Below, piece by piece: positions 19,889 to 28,524 of a stretch of DNA of 64,000 nucleotides. The position numbers and the translations under genes are program-made. Under the pieces are notes generated by a model. The model made no database searches and was not told where the DNA came from. It saw nothing but the letters and a program-made list of their open reading frames with translations. Positions within the stretch are counted from its first letter, which is position 1, and each line of letters opens with the position of its first letter. This DNA comes from Leptolyngbyaceae cyanobacterium JSC-12 (GTDB taxonomy: Bacteria > Cyanobacteriota > Cyanobacteriia > Leptolyngbyales > Leptolyngbyaceae). The DNA lies in the NCBI GenBank assembly GCA_000309945.1, contig CM001633.1:2390292-2454291 (forward strand), read 5' to 3'.

Positions 19889-20337
19889 GGAAGTGCCTGG
19901 TAAAAGGAGGTACAGATAACCTTAATATCAGCGATCTCGCTGGGTTGCTGATTGATACCGATCAATGTCCTCTGTGATACTGCTCGAAAGTTCATGTGAT
20001 GTGCGTCACATGACGGACTTACCCGATGAGTGAGATAGCCAGTAGAAATGGTTCATAATAAAACGTCTTTACAGAAGATAACTTACAAGAACCTAACCCC
20101 TAATCTTTATCCTCTCTGCTACGTTACTTACCAGGCGTTCTTCTCAGATTGTTGGTCCAAATTGGGAATTTGGAGTATTAATGGATGTTGGATTTTACTC
20201 CTTCATGAAGTATCGTCTGATAAATTACAGCCATGGCAGGAGTAGAACACATGTCCAGACTCAGGATGCTTGCCTACAATGGGTGAGAGAGGCGGCAACC
20301 TGATGTTCCCAAGGTGAGCGGTGAGGGTAAAGTCAGT
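19889..20337. other. Intergenic spacer with CRP-type site
   Basis: 449 bases between the divergent small gene and the CapA-like gene. Apart from the palindrome at 19995-20010 I see no gene: an open frame at 20048-20245 has no ribosome site and no recognisable protein. Confidence 0.5.
19995..20010. promoter_or_regulatory. CRP/SYCRP1-type palindromic site
   Basis: TGTGATGTGCGTCACA fits TGTGA-N6-TCACA exactly and is extended by CA/TG on either side to seven-base arms. This is the consensus of E. coli CRP and of cyanobacterial SYCRP1. It lies 107 bases upstream of the gene starting at 19888 and 328 bases upstream of the capA-like start; the closer gene is the more likely target. That a cAMP receptor exists in this organism is inferred. 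Confidence 0.55.
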
Positions 20338-22536
20338 ATGGTTCAGTCGAGCGGTCTGTACTATACATCTGTATATGAGTCAGCGCAGCGCGGAAATGTG
20401 CGAGCGATCGCAGCCTGGTTAAATCAGGTCTTGCTTCCTTATGGGATTCGTGCCCGATTAGGGGCAAAGCATCCTGGAGCCTTGAAGGTATTAGTTGAGT
20501 TTGACTTTCCATACGATCGCAGTAACCCACCAAGGGTCTGGCGAGAGCAATTGATTCGGCTCATCTGTCATCGCCTTTGGAAACTGAATTCTCCTGTAAT
20601 TCACGGAGTCAGCGTTACGGCTCGATTTGTTGATCAGCCCAAACGCTTAGTCTGGAGACAATCTGTTCGGATTGTAACTCCCGCCAATAAGCTAAGACGG
20701 CAGCAATCTAGCCAACTTCGTTCGCGTATCCGCCAAACCTCTCGCCGTAAAAACCGTCTGAGGTTGGCTCGCACCTTACTAGTTGGTGGACCAGCCGTAG
20801 CAGCGGTAGTTGTTGGTGGGCTTCTGGGTTATTCTCGCGCTCCGGTTGAACAAACGGATGCGACCGCATCGTCTCAGCCAGAGAGAATGCCTGCCAACTT
20901 ACCAACCCGCCCTGATACCGTTCGTACTGCCCTGGAAACAGTACCTGTGGTGAAACACAATGATGTTGTCAATCCTCAAGATCCCACAGTGACGTTGATG
21001 TTTTCTGGAGATGTTACCCTGGCAGAAACGTTTAAGGACGTAATGGGCAGTAACTATGCTCAGACTTTTGCGGAGATGCCAGAATACAAGCAAGCAGATT
21101 TGGCGATGGTGAACTTGGAAAATCCTCTCACCCGTTCAACGCTGCAAATGCCTGGGAAACAATTCAATTTCAAAGCAGATCCGGAGTCGGTTGAAGTCCT
21201 GAAATCGGGAGGAGTAGATATTGTGACTTTAGCCAACAATCACTCAATGGATTACGATGCTGAGGGCTTGAAGGAAACGCTAAGCACCCTGGAAGCTGCT
21301 GGGATTGAGTATATGGGTGCAGGCACTGACTTGACCCATGCTCGCCGTCCTCAAATTGTGGATGTGAAAGGGCAACGGATTGCCTATCTGGCTTATTGGG
21401 GGGAAGAGTATGGAGCAGAAGCAAATAAACCAGGGGTGAATAATATCCGCGAAGAGCGCATTGCAGAGGATATTCGTGCGATTCGGGATCAGGTGGATTG
21501 GGTGGTGGTCAATTACCACTGGGGGCAAGAACTGGCAGACTTTCCTGCTGATTGGCAGGTGAAACTGGCGCACTTTACGATCGACCAAGGAGCGGATTTG
21601 ATTGTAGGGCATCATCCCCATGTGTTGCAGGGCGCAGAAATTTACAAAGGACGAGCGATCGCGTATTCATTAGGGAACTTCATTTTTGGTGGCAATTCCC
21701 GCACTGATTACGACACTGCTGTGTTGCGCGTAGCATTGAAAGATAAGCAAATGAAGGTAGAATTCTTGCCTGTAGAAGTGACGGGGTATAAACCAAAAGT
21801 GGCACAGGGCGCTCGCGCAACGCAGATTCTTAATCACATCACTCAAATCTCCGCTGAGTTCAAGCAACCAATGCCCACCACCACGGTGCTCGATGCCCGC
21901 ACACCGACAACTACTACTCCAGAAAGTCTGGCCCCCACCCCACCTGACCCGTCGGTTCCGGCTCCGGTTCCATCCAATAGTCCCAGTTTTGAACCATCTC
22001 CTGCTCCGGAGACAAATCAGCCCGCTGATTCTGGGACAGGGACTAAAGGCTATGAAAAGCCAGCATCCCCTGAAGCTGTCTCACCTTCTAATCAACTGGA
22101 TGGAGCAGCAGAATCCTTGCCGACCCCAATTGATCCGAACAATCTAGATGCATTGCCAGGATATGGTGGCAAGCCAATGCCCTCACCAACTCCCTTGCCA
22201 TCCATTGACCCGATGAATCCCGATGCGTATCTGGAAACTCCCTCCGCTGCTCCAGTTAATCCGACGACAAACTCCATTTCTCCAGGCAACACCCAGGCAC
22301 AACCGTCTCCCAGTCCTCAACTGCCTTCCTTCTCACAACCGAATAACTCATTTACCAACTCGCCCAGCACAACTCCATTGAATTTTGAACAGGCAAATCC
22401 TCAAAATACCCAGGGAAATAAATCTGGCGCAGATTCTAGTATTAGTATTAGTTTCCGAATTCAACCCAATTCCCAGTCAGAAGAAAGCGAGGAAGAACCG
22501 CTCCAGGTTGCCTTAGCCGCTCCCATGATGTGGTGA
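20338..22536 (+). CDS. CapA-like metallophosphoesterase, membrane anchored, Pro-rich tail
   Basis: 732 residues from the ATG at 20338 (GGTGAGGG about 11 bases upstream); a GTG at 20314 would add eight residues but has no room for a ribosome site. An N-terminal cytoplasmic basic region (about 1-145), a membrane helix (LLVGGPAVAAVVVGGLLGYS, about 145-165), then a CapA/PgsA-type calcineurin domain (about 215-500) with FSGDVTL, VNLENPLT, LANNHSMDY, YHWG and GHHPHVLQG. The C-terminal 230 residues are Pro/Ser/Thr-rich, probably a cell-wall-spanning tail. CapA proteins act in poly-gamma-glutamate or capsule assembly; the polymer here is unknown. Ten bases before the next gene. Confidence 0.88.
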   Translation: MVQSSGLYYTSVYESAQRGNVRAIAAWLNQVLLPYGIRARLGAKHPGALKVLVEFDFPYDRSNPPRVWREQLIRLICHRLWKLNSPVIHGVSVTARFVDQPKRLVWRQSVRIVTPANKLRRQQSSQLRSRIRQTSRRKNRLRLARTLLVGGPAVAAVVVGGLLGYSRAPVEQTDATASSQPERMPANLPTRPDTVRTALETVPVVKHNDVVNPQDPTVTLMFSGDVTLAETFKDVMGSNYAQTFAEMPEYKQADLAMVNLENPLTRSTLQMPGKQFNFKADPESVEVLKSGGVDIVTLANNHSMDYDAEGLKETLSTLEAAGIEYMGAGTDLTHARRPQIVDVKGQRIAYLAYWGEEYGAEANKPGVNNIREERIAEDIRAIRDQVDWVVVNYHWGQELADFPADWQVKLAHFTIDQGADLIVGHHPHVLQGAEIYKGRAIAYSLGNFIFGGNSRTDYDTAVLRVALKDKQMKVEFLPVEVTGYKPKVAQGARATQILNHITQISAEFKQPMPTTTVLDARTPTTTTPESLAPTPPDPSVPAPVPSNSPSFEPSPAPETNQPADSGTGTKGYEKPASPEAVSPSNQLDGAAESLPTPIDPNNLDALPGYGGKPMPSPTPLPSIDPMNPDAYLETPSAAPVNPTTNSISPGNTQAQPSPSPQLPSFSQPNNSFTNSPSTTPLNFEQANPQNTQGNKSGADSSISISFRIQPNSQSEESEEEPLQVALAAPMMW

Positions 22537-22546
22537 GGAATTTTTT

Positions 22547-23425
22547 ATGTATGCGATCGCAACTGAAGCCCGGCAGTATCAAACCATCGTTCTCTCCGAT
22601 TCAGCCAAGCAAACTCGGCTGGAAGCGGTACCAGAGCGCGGTGGCATTGTGACCCGGTGGCAACTGAATGGGCAAGAGATTCTGTATCTGGATGAAGCCC
22701 GGTTTCAAGATCCAACCCTCTCGGTACGGGGAGGCATTCCCATCCTGTTTCCGATTTGCGGCAATCTACCCAACAACACCTACACGTATAACGGTCAAAC
22801 CTACACGTTGAAGCAGCATGGCTTTGCCCGTGAGTTGCCCTGGGTTGTCTTAGATCAACAAGCTGATGATAATAGCGCTCGCTTAAGTCTGGGCTTAAGC
22901 AGCAATGAGCACACCCTTGCGGTGTATCCGTTTGAATTTCAACTGGTCTTTACCTACATTTTGCAGGGTAACACGCTGACGCTGCATCAACGCTATACCA
23001 ACCAATCCAACGTGCCCATGCCCTTCTCTGCTGGGTTCCATCCTTACTTTGCTGTGCAGGATAAAGACCAATTACGAGTGCAGATTCCTTCCAGCCAATA
23101 TGATGACAACGTGACGAAATCAGTACAGGCATTTTCTGGGCAGTTTAATTTTGAGCTAGATGAAATTGATGCCGCGTTTACTGAGCTTTCGAGTCGAGTA
23201 TCAAGTGTGGTGGATGAGGGGCGATCACAACGCCTCACCCTTACCTTCAGTCCTGAATTTTCTACCCTGGTTTTTTGGACTGTGAAAGGAAAACCCTTTT
23301 ACTGCCTAGAACCCTGGACCGCTCCCCGCAACGCACTCAACACGGGCAATCATCTACTTCATCTTGATCCCAATCAAAGTTTAGAACTGGAAATGCAACT
23401 AACCGTGTTTAACCTAAACAACTAA
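22547..23425 (+). CDS. Aldose 1-epimerase-like protein (galactose mutarotase fold)
   Basis: 292 residues of the galactose-mutarotase-like superfamily, interconverting alpha and beta anomers of a sugar or sugar phosphate. Evidence: an N-terminal GGIVTRWQLNGQEILYLD strand pair, RGGIPILFPICG, KQHGFARELPW (catalytic His region), SAGFHPYF and the late CLEPWTAP. Close to YeaD/D-hexose-6-phosphate mutarotase types. Downstream of the CapA-like gene by ten bases, so probably co-transcribed. Its last codons and stop fall in an exact 23-base tandem duplication (23396-23441), so the stop codon in use belongs to the second copy. Confidence 0.88.
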   Translation: MYAIATEARQYQTIVLSDSAKQTRLEAVPERGGIVTRWQLNGQEILYLDEARFQDPTLSVRGGIPILFPICGNLPNNTYTYNGQTYTLKQHGFARELPWVVLDQQADDNSARLSLGLSSNEHTLAVYPFEFQLVFTYILQGNTLTLHQRYTNQSNVPMPFSAGFHPYFAVQDKDQLRVQIPSSQYDDNVTKSVQAFSGQFNFELDEIDAAFTELSSRVSSVVDEGRSQRLTLTFSPEFSTLVFWTVKGKPFYCLEPWTAPRNALNTGNHLLHLDPNQSLELEMQLTVFNLNN

Positions 23426-23441
23426 CCGTGTTTAACCTAAA
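23396..23441. repeat. Exact 23-base tandem duplication at a gene end
   Basis: Two adjacent identical copies, 23396-23418 and 23419-23441, of a unit that starts CAACTAACCGTG and ends AACCTAAA. The aldose-epimerase-like frame passes through copy one and stops at the TAA in copy two. An AACCT/AGGTT inverted repeat sits at the end of copy two. Confidence 0.95.
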
Positions 23442-23534
23442 AAGGTTCTGAAGCCTCAACCTGCAATCTGTTCGCTAAGTTTCAAGATTTGCTCTAAAAT
23501 TGGCTTTAGTCCCCAAGCTCGAACAAACGTACTA

Positions 23535-24434
23535 ATGCTAGAGAATAGCTTCAATTCAAATCAAACTGTAGACAGATCTTTTCAGGAAGTTCAAACAAAT
23601 ATTTTGCTAGGTGACTGTCTAGAGAAGCTTGCCTATTTTTCGGATAACACGTTTGATTTGATAGTCACTTCACCGCCTTATGCAGATAGTCGCTCAAAGA
23701 CCTATGGGGGAATTAAACCCGAGGAGTATGTTGAGTGGTTTCTGCCCAGAACGAAAGAATTTTTAAGAGTACTCAAACCCAGTGGAACATTTATATTAAA
23801 CATCAAAGAAAAAGTAGTGAATGGGGAGAGACATACTTACGTTCTAGAGTTGATCCTGGAGATGAGGAAACAGGGATGGCTGTGGACGGAAGAATTTATA
23901 TGGCATAAAAAAAATTGCTATCCAGGCAAGTGGCCTAATCGATTTAGAGATGCTTGGGAAAGGTGCTTACAGTTCAATAAGAGTAAAAAATTTAATATGT
24001 ATCAAGAGACTGTCATGGTTCCGATAGGAAACTGGGCTGACACTCGATTAAGGAACTTGAGTGAGACAGACAAGATTAGGGACGAGTCAAAAGTTGGGAG
24101 TGGATTTGGGAAAAATATTTCTAACTGGTTAAACAGAGATAATGTTTATCCGACTAATGTTATCCATTTATCCACCGAATGCGGCAATAAAAAACATAGC
24201 GCTGCCTTTCCAAAATCTTTACCAGAATGGTTTATAAAGCTTTTTACAAAAGAGGGAGATTGGGTGCTTGATCCCTTTCTGGGTTCTGGAACTACCTGTC
24301 AAGCTGCTCAAGATCTGTATAGAAATTCTGTTGGCATTGAAATCTCTTCTGAATATTATGACTTGGCTTTATCTAGCCTAAAGCCTTTGCAGCGCAAGCT
24401 TTTTGAAGGACCCTCAAAATATGTCGTTCACTGA
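23535..24434 (+). CDS. DNA methyltransferase of R-M system 1 (N4-cytosine or N6-adenine)
   Basis: 299-residue SAM-dependent DNA methylase with motif order IV before I (beta class): DLIVTSPPYADS (motif IV, SPPY typical of N4-cytosine methylases) near residue 40 and DPFLGSGTT (motif I) near 243-251, followed by GIEISSEYYDLA (motif II-like). It protects host DNA from the restriction enzyme encoded immediately downstream, whose ATG lies 14 bases inside its 3' end. AT-richer and with rare-codon use unlike the neighbours (many AAA, TTA, ATA), consistent with horizontal transfer. Confidence 0.92.
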   Translation: MLENSFNSNQTVDRSFQEVQTNILLGDCLEKLAYFSDNTFDLIVTSPPYADSRSKTYGGIKPEEYVEWFLPRTKEFLRVLKPSGTFILNIKEKVVNGERHTYVLELILEMRKQGWLWTEEFIWHKKNCYPGKWPNRFRDAWERCLQFNKSKKFNMYQETVMVPIGNWADTRLRNLSETDKIRDESKVGSGFGKNISNWLNRDNVYPTNVIHLSTECGNKKHSAAFPKSLPEWFIKLFTKEGDWVLDPFLGSGTTCQAAQDLYRNSVGIEISSEYYDLALSSLKPLQRKLFEGPSKYVVH

Positions 24435-25164
24435 GCAACAGGAAATAGTTAGTTATGTTGAGGAAAATATTCCTCAATTTCATCAAAATCGAATAAATGG
24501 TTTGAGGAACTTAAAGTTACAGACGATTCTTAAAAGGAAAAACCCATATCTCTTTAAAGCAAAAAATGTGATTACCGCCAGTGATCTTGTCAAAGGGTTG
24601 TTGGATGCTCATTTGTCGTCCTCCGAAGAAGGGTTATTTGGGGGATTCTTAGAAGGACTTGCTGTGTTTATCTGTACTAGAACATTTAATGGTAGAAAAT
24701 CCTCATCCGAAGGAATAGATTTAGAATTTGAACGAGAGCACGTGAGATATATTGTCTCTATAAAATCTGGACCTAATTGGGGGAATAGCTCTCAAATCAG
24801 AAGGATGGTTGATAACTTCAATAGAGCTAAGCGAGTACTAAGAACTAATACATCTTCGCTCAATGTAGTCGCTGTGAATGGATGTTGTTACGGGAAAGAT
24901 GATCAGCCAGATAAAGGTGAGTACTTAAAGTTGTGTGGGCAACGTTTTTGGGAGTTTATTTCTGGAAATGAGTTGCTATATACGGACATTATTGAACCTT
25001 TTGGATACAAAGCGAAAGAAAATAATGAACTATTTGAGCAAGAATATAGCAAAGTAATCAATAAATTTACCCTTGAGTTTATGCAAAACTTTTGTGACAC
25101 TGAGGGTCAAATTATTTGGCAAAGAATCGTTCAAATGAACTCAGCGAAGAAGATTCAGATCTGA
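24421..25164 (+). CDS. Type II restriction endonuclease of R-M system 1 (PmeII-like)
   Basis: 247 residues from the ATG at 24421, which has GAAGGA (24405-24410) ten bases upstream; a TTG at 24403 would add six residues. The N-terminal segment NLKLQTILKRKNPYLFKAKN and the LLDAHLSSSEEGLFGGFLEGLA region match my memory of the PmeII-type family. A PD-(D/E)xK-like core is seen in SEGIDLEFE followed by YIVSIKSG. It overlaps the methylase gene, as expected for an R-M pair under coupled translation. The recognition sequence cannot be read. AT-rich like its partner; intact. Confidence 0.82.
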   Translation: MSFTEQQEIVSYVEENIPQFHQNRINGLRNLKLQTILKRKNPYLFKAKNVITASDLVKGLLDAHLSSSEEGLFGGFLEGLAVFICTRTFNGRKSSSEGIDLEFEREHVRYIVSIKSGPNWGNSSQIRRMVDNFNRAKRVLRTNTSSLNVVAVNGCCYGKDDQPDKGEYLKLCGQRFWEFISGNELLYTDIIEPFGYKAKENNELFEQEYSKVINKFTLEFMQNFCDTEGQIIWQRIVQMNSAKKIQI

Positions 25165-25245
25165 TTTATAAAGAGAAGCTAAAGAGGAAGAGGCTCAATC
25201 TCGAGCAAATTCTAGACTAGGACGAGTTGAGCGATGATACTTCTG

Positions 25246-25648
25246 ATGACTCGTTTACCTGAAATTGCTAATCCTACTCGTCAGTCTTATCCCAGTGATT
25301 TGAGTGACGCCGGGACATCTTAAAGTCGCTGTTACCCAAACCTAAAGGATTTGGACATCCTGTGGAAGTCGATTTCAGGGAGATTCTCAACGGTATCTTC
25401 TATGTGCAGCGAACGGGTTGTCAATAGGAAATGATGCCGCACGACCTCCTGCTTTACAGCACGGCGTATTCCTATTTCAGCAAGTGGCAACGCAAAGGCA
25501 TCTGGCAACAGATGCACGACCAAATCCGTCAGCAACTGCGAACGACATTAGGTCGAGATGAATATTCCACTGTGGCTATTGCAGATTCCCAATCGGTAAA
25601 GAGCACGGAAAAAAGGGGGAGTTCTAAGGTTTCGACAGTGGCAAGTAG
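25246..25648 (+). pseudogene. IS5-family transposase remnant, frame-broken and truncated
   Basis: The N-terminal half of an IS5-type (IS427-like) transposase can be read across lesions. Frame one: MTRLPEIANPTRQSYPSDLSDA to a stop at 25321. Frame two from 25320: LKSLLPKPKGFGHPVEV..FYVQRTGCQ, an amber TAG replacing a Trp codon, then MMPHDLLLYSTAYSYFSKW..AIADSQSVKSTEKRG, then a further shift into GFDSGK and stop. The catalytic C-terminal half is absent. No terminal repeats found. It lies between the two restriction-modification pairs. Confidence 0.85.
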
Positions 25649-25773
25649 CTCTTAAGTTATCTGTGGGGCAGTAATCGAGACTACTGCTTGAGGAATAAAG
25701 TTTTCAAGCGATCCCTGCTCCAAGGGCATTAGTTCGTGTATACTGCTTGTCCAGAGTAAACGTTGGGAAAGCA

Positions 25774-26649
25774 ATGGGCAAGGTAATTGCATTTGGGTGG
25801 TACGGTGGAAAATTTAATCACCTAAACTGGCTGCTCCCCTTATTGCCCAAAGCAACCCACTACTGTGAGCCATTTGCAGGCTCCGCTGCTGTACTACTCA
25901 ATCGGGAACCTTCTCCAGTGGAAACCTACAACGACATAGATGGAGAAGTTGTCAACTTTTTTCGAGTGCTGCGCGACCAGCCAGAAGACCTGATTCGAGC
26001 GATCGGGCTAACGCCGTTTTCTCGAGAAGAACTGAGAATTGCAGTTGAAGAACCCATTGATGATCTTTCAGAATTGGAAAGGGCACGTCGTTTCTTTGTC
26101 CGTGCTCGTCAAGTGAGGACTGGTCTCGCACAGACAGCCAGTGCTGGAAGGTGGGCACACTGCAAGCTGACCAGTCGAGCGGGGATGGCAGGAGCAGTTT
26201 CTCGTTGGCTGGGAAGTGTTGAAGGACTCTCTGAAATTGTGCAAAGACTGTTGCGAGTTCAGATAGAAAACGCGCCTGCGATCGAAGTGATTCAGCGATA
26301 CGATAGCGAGGAAACCTTGTTTTATTGTGATCCCCCCTATCCTCACGATTCACGGGGTGATAGCCATGCCTACGGATATGAAATGACTGACAACGACCAC
26401 CGAGAACTGGCTGAAGTACTGACCAACCTCAAAGGTAAGGTTGCTTTATCTGGCTATCGTTGCGAATTACTGGATACACTCTACAAAGACTGGAACTACA
26501 TTGAATCTCCCTCGAAACACTGTTTATCAGTTAAGCAACCTCGAACGGAGATACTTTGGACTAATTATGATGTTCCAGGGGATGTGAGTGAATGGCAGAA
26601 CCAATTGAGATCCTCAATGCCGCTCTTCGATGCGCTAATGCAAACTTAG
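25774..26649 (+). CDS. DNA adenine methylase (Dam/D12 class) of R-M system 2
   Basis: N6-adenine methylase of the alpha (D12) class, 291 residues from the ATG at 25774 with GGGAAAG just upstream; a TTG at 25747 would add nine residues. Motif I is FGWYGGKFN..HYCEPFAGSAAV and motif IV is LFYCDPPYPH; these two are the diagnostic pair. The following endonuclease gene begins 58 bases before its end in another frame, so the pair is coupled. The ensemble is the modification part of a type II system; the target site is not readable. GC content is nearer to the host than in system 1. Confidence 0.9.
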   Translation: MGKVIAFGWYGGKFNHLNWLLPLLPKATHYCEPFAGSAAVLLNREPSPVETYNDIDGEVVNFFRVLRDQPEDLIRAIGLTPFSREELRIAVEEPIDDLSELERARRFFVRARQVRTGLAQTASAGRWAHCKLTSRAGMAGAVSRWLGSVEGLSEIVQRLLRVQIENAPAIEVIQRYDSEETLFYCDPPYPHDSRGDSHAYGYEMTDNDHRELAEVLTNLKGKVALSGYRCELLDTLYKDWNYIESPSKHCLSVKQPRTEILWTNYDVPGDVSEWQNQLRSSMPLFDALMQT

Positions 26650-27723
26650 AACAGTCACTCGTTGCTGATCCGCAGATTAGAGAACGTGCTGACTATATTG
26701 CCCGTAACCTCAAGAATCGGGCAGGAGTACGTCTTTTGATGGCTTGTTTGCTGGCAAAACTTCATCGTCCTGATGTCGATATTAGGAAACCCTATACGGA
26801 AATTGGAGATACTGACGCTTTTTCAGGCAGAACTTACGATGAGCGTTACATTACAAATTTTATTAACGAACATAATTTGCCGTGCAATAGCACAACTGCT
26901 TTTCTCACACCCGCGCTACGGAACCGAAATATAACACTCACTAAAGACGTGAATCTCGTCGGTAAGCCACCACAATTGTATCAGGCAGTTCTCAGTCTGC
27001 TTGATGATGTTCACAATGGTCGCTTGGCTGCTGACACTCTGATGGCTGAAATAGTCAGGTTGCTTTTAATTGACAGAAATGAACGGCAGCGACGCATCGA
27101 AGCGTTAGTTGCAACCCTGAATACCACCAAAGATGCAGTTCCTTTGTCTTCTGAGGATATTGTCAACTTGATTGAAAAACACATGAGCCTCAAAGGAACC
27201 AGCCGTCTTTCTGTCCTTGTTGTGGCTGCTGCTTATCAATCTGCTGAAGAGTTTCTCAGAGAAAGAGTTCTCACATTGCAAGCACACAATGCTGCTGACA
27301 TACAGACGGGTGCTTTAGGGGATGTTGAGATTACTCTGATTGCGGACGATAAGGTCATAACCAGTTATGAGATGAAAAATAAACGAGTTAGTCGTGCAGA
27401 TATAGACCGCGCTCTACAGAAATTGCTTTTAAGCGATAGGCGAGTCAACAATTACATTTTCATCACAACTGAGCCAGTACGAGGACGTTCAAGACTACGC
27501 ACGATCTCTGTATCATGAAACGGGAGGTATTGAGTTCGTCATTTTAGACTGCATTAGTTTCATTCGACATTTTCTACATCTGTTTCATCGGTTGAGGACT
27601 AGATTTCTTGAGGCTTATCAAGCACTGATTTTGTCAGAACCTCAAAGTGCTGTGAGCCAGCCAGTCAAAGAAGCTTTTTTGGCAATGAGACAAGCAGCAG
27701 AGATAGGGATAGATGAAGAGTAG
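26592..27723 (+). pseudogene. SacI-family restriction endonuclease, frameshifted near the C-terminus
   Basis: The reading frame from ATG 26592 gives 308 residues with sequence that fits my memory of the SacI endonuclease family (IGDTDAFSGRTYDERYI, LPCNSTTAFLTPALRNRN, and a core with GDVEITLIADDK..SYEMKNKR, a plausible D..E-x-K catalytic pattern). At about 27470-27475 the homology leaves this frame: the +1 frame continues QYEDVQDYARSLYHETGGIEFVIL and runs to a stop at 27721-27723, adding about 82 residues. The in-frame version instead ends at 27518 with ten unrelated residues. A one-base insertion or two-base deletion explains this; a sequencing error is the alternative. Full length would be about 376. 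Confidence 0.8.
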
Positions 27724-27740
27724 ACCTAAATTTTAGTAAG

Positions 27741-27836
27741 CAACAGCCAACTAACAAATCATTGGAGCCGACCGCCAAGAGGCTATCGGTAAGAGTCCGA
27801 GCTTATCTGCGGCAGCTCAACTTCGACGTTTGCTGC
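27741..27836. other. attC-like recombination element (integron type), tentative
   Basis: The left end has ACTAACAAATCATTGGAGC and the right end GCTCAACTTCGACGTTTGC. TT-G-GAGC on the left can pair with GCTC-AA on the right leaving one unpaired G, the extrahelical-base pattern of attC sites, and the outer AAC and GTT triplets are placed as in the R'' and R' boxes. The central region forms a further hairpin (CCGA..GCC-AAGA-GGC..TCGG). The outer boxes deviate from the consensus (RYYYAAC / GTTRRRY), so I call it attC-like only. It lies between two decayed genes. Confidence 0.4.
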
Positions 27837-27914
27837 ATTTGGGCAGATGATGACAGGCAGAATAAGGATGAAGGTTGATAAGCTGGATACAAGCGTTTCG
27901 CACTGGCAGGAACG

Positions 27915-28392
27915 ATGACTGTTACAAGACCTATATCTTTATAACTCTAGAGGATTTTCTGAAGTTACCAGAAACACAGCCTGCCAGTGAATATATTGAT
28001 GGGGAAGTCGTCCAAAAACTAATACCTCTGAAGTTACCAGAAACACAGCCTGCCAGTGAATATATTGATGGGGAAGTCGTCCAAAAACTAATACCAAAGA
28101 CTCGTCATTCAAGACTTCGAGGTAAGTTAATTAATGTGATTAATGAAGTCTCATAGAGGCGAGGCAGATTGCTTATGCTTTTCGAGTTACGGGCAATATT
28201 TTGCACTGTCTAAAGCACGGTTGTCAGCTTGGTTGGTTAGTTGATCCGGACGATCGCTCAGTGATAATCTTTCAGCCGCAACAACAACCAGAGCTATTTC
28301 ATCGAGATGATCGGTTGGTTGTTTTGGAAGGAATTGAGTTAAATCTGACAGCAAAGCAAGTGTTTAGCTGGTTAAAAATGCAAGCTGAGTGA
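27915..28392 (+). pseudogene. Uma2-family (DUF820) endonuclease gene, decayed
   Basis: Uma2 proteins are PD-(D/E)xK nuclease-fold proteins very abundant in cyanobacteria, role unknown. Fragments are read in several frames. MTVTRPISL starts at 27915, then a two-base insertion (TA) breaks the frame before TLEDFLKLPETQPASEYIDGEVV. A 69-base unit is exactly duplicated in tandem (27958-28026 and 28027-28095). Then KTRHSRLRGKLINVINEVS ends at a stop made by another two-base insertion, followed by EARQIAYAF. A deletion of roughly 75-80 codons joins this to GNILHCLKHGCQLGWLVDPDDR..QVFSWLK, the normal C-terminus. The catalytic centre is lost. Confidence 0.85.
27958..28095. repeat. 69-base exact tandem duplication inside the Uma2 pseudogene
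   Basis: Two adjacent identical 69-base copies (27958-28026, 28027-28095), each encoding the 23 residues LKLPETQPASEY..QKLIP in the same frame. Exact identity means the duplication is recent or maintained. Confidence 0.95.
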
Positions 28393-28524
28393 GGAAGATA
28401 CAGTCCACATTCGATACAATCCATGCTCGATGGTGCAATAGGCAACAGGAATGTGGTCGGTGTGTGTAACTAAAATGGATTGTTGGATTTGGGCGGATGG
28501 CAACTTCTGATTTATGCGATCAGG

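Noticed and set aside
20048-20245. 65-codon plus-strand frame upstream of the CapA-like gene
   Set aside because: Tyr/Cys/Trp-rich nonsense-like protein with no ribosome site; CRP-type palindrome region is more simply non-coding.
21900-22500. Pro-rich tail of the CapA-like protein as a purine-rich insert
   Set aside because: It is a long C-terminal linker of mixed composition, not the GGGGATG-type tract seen in the other genes.
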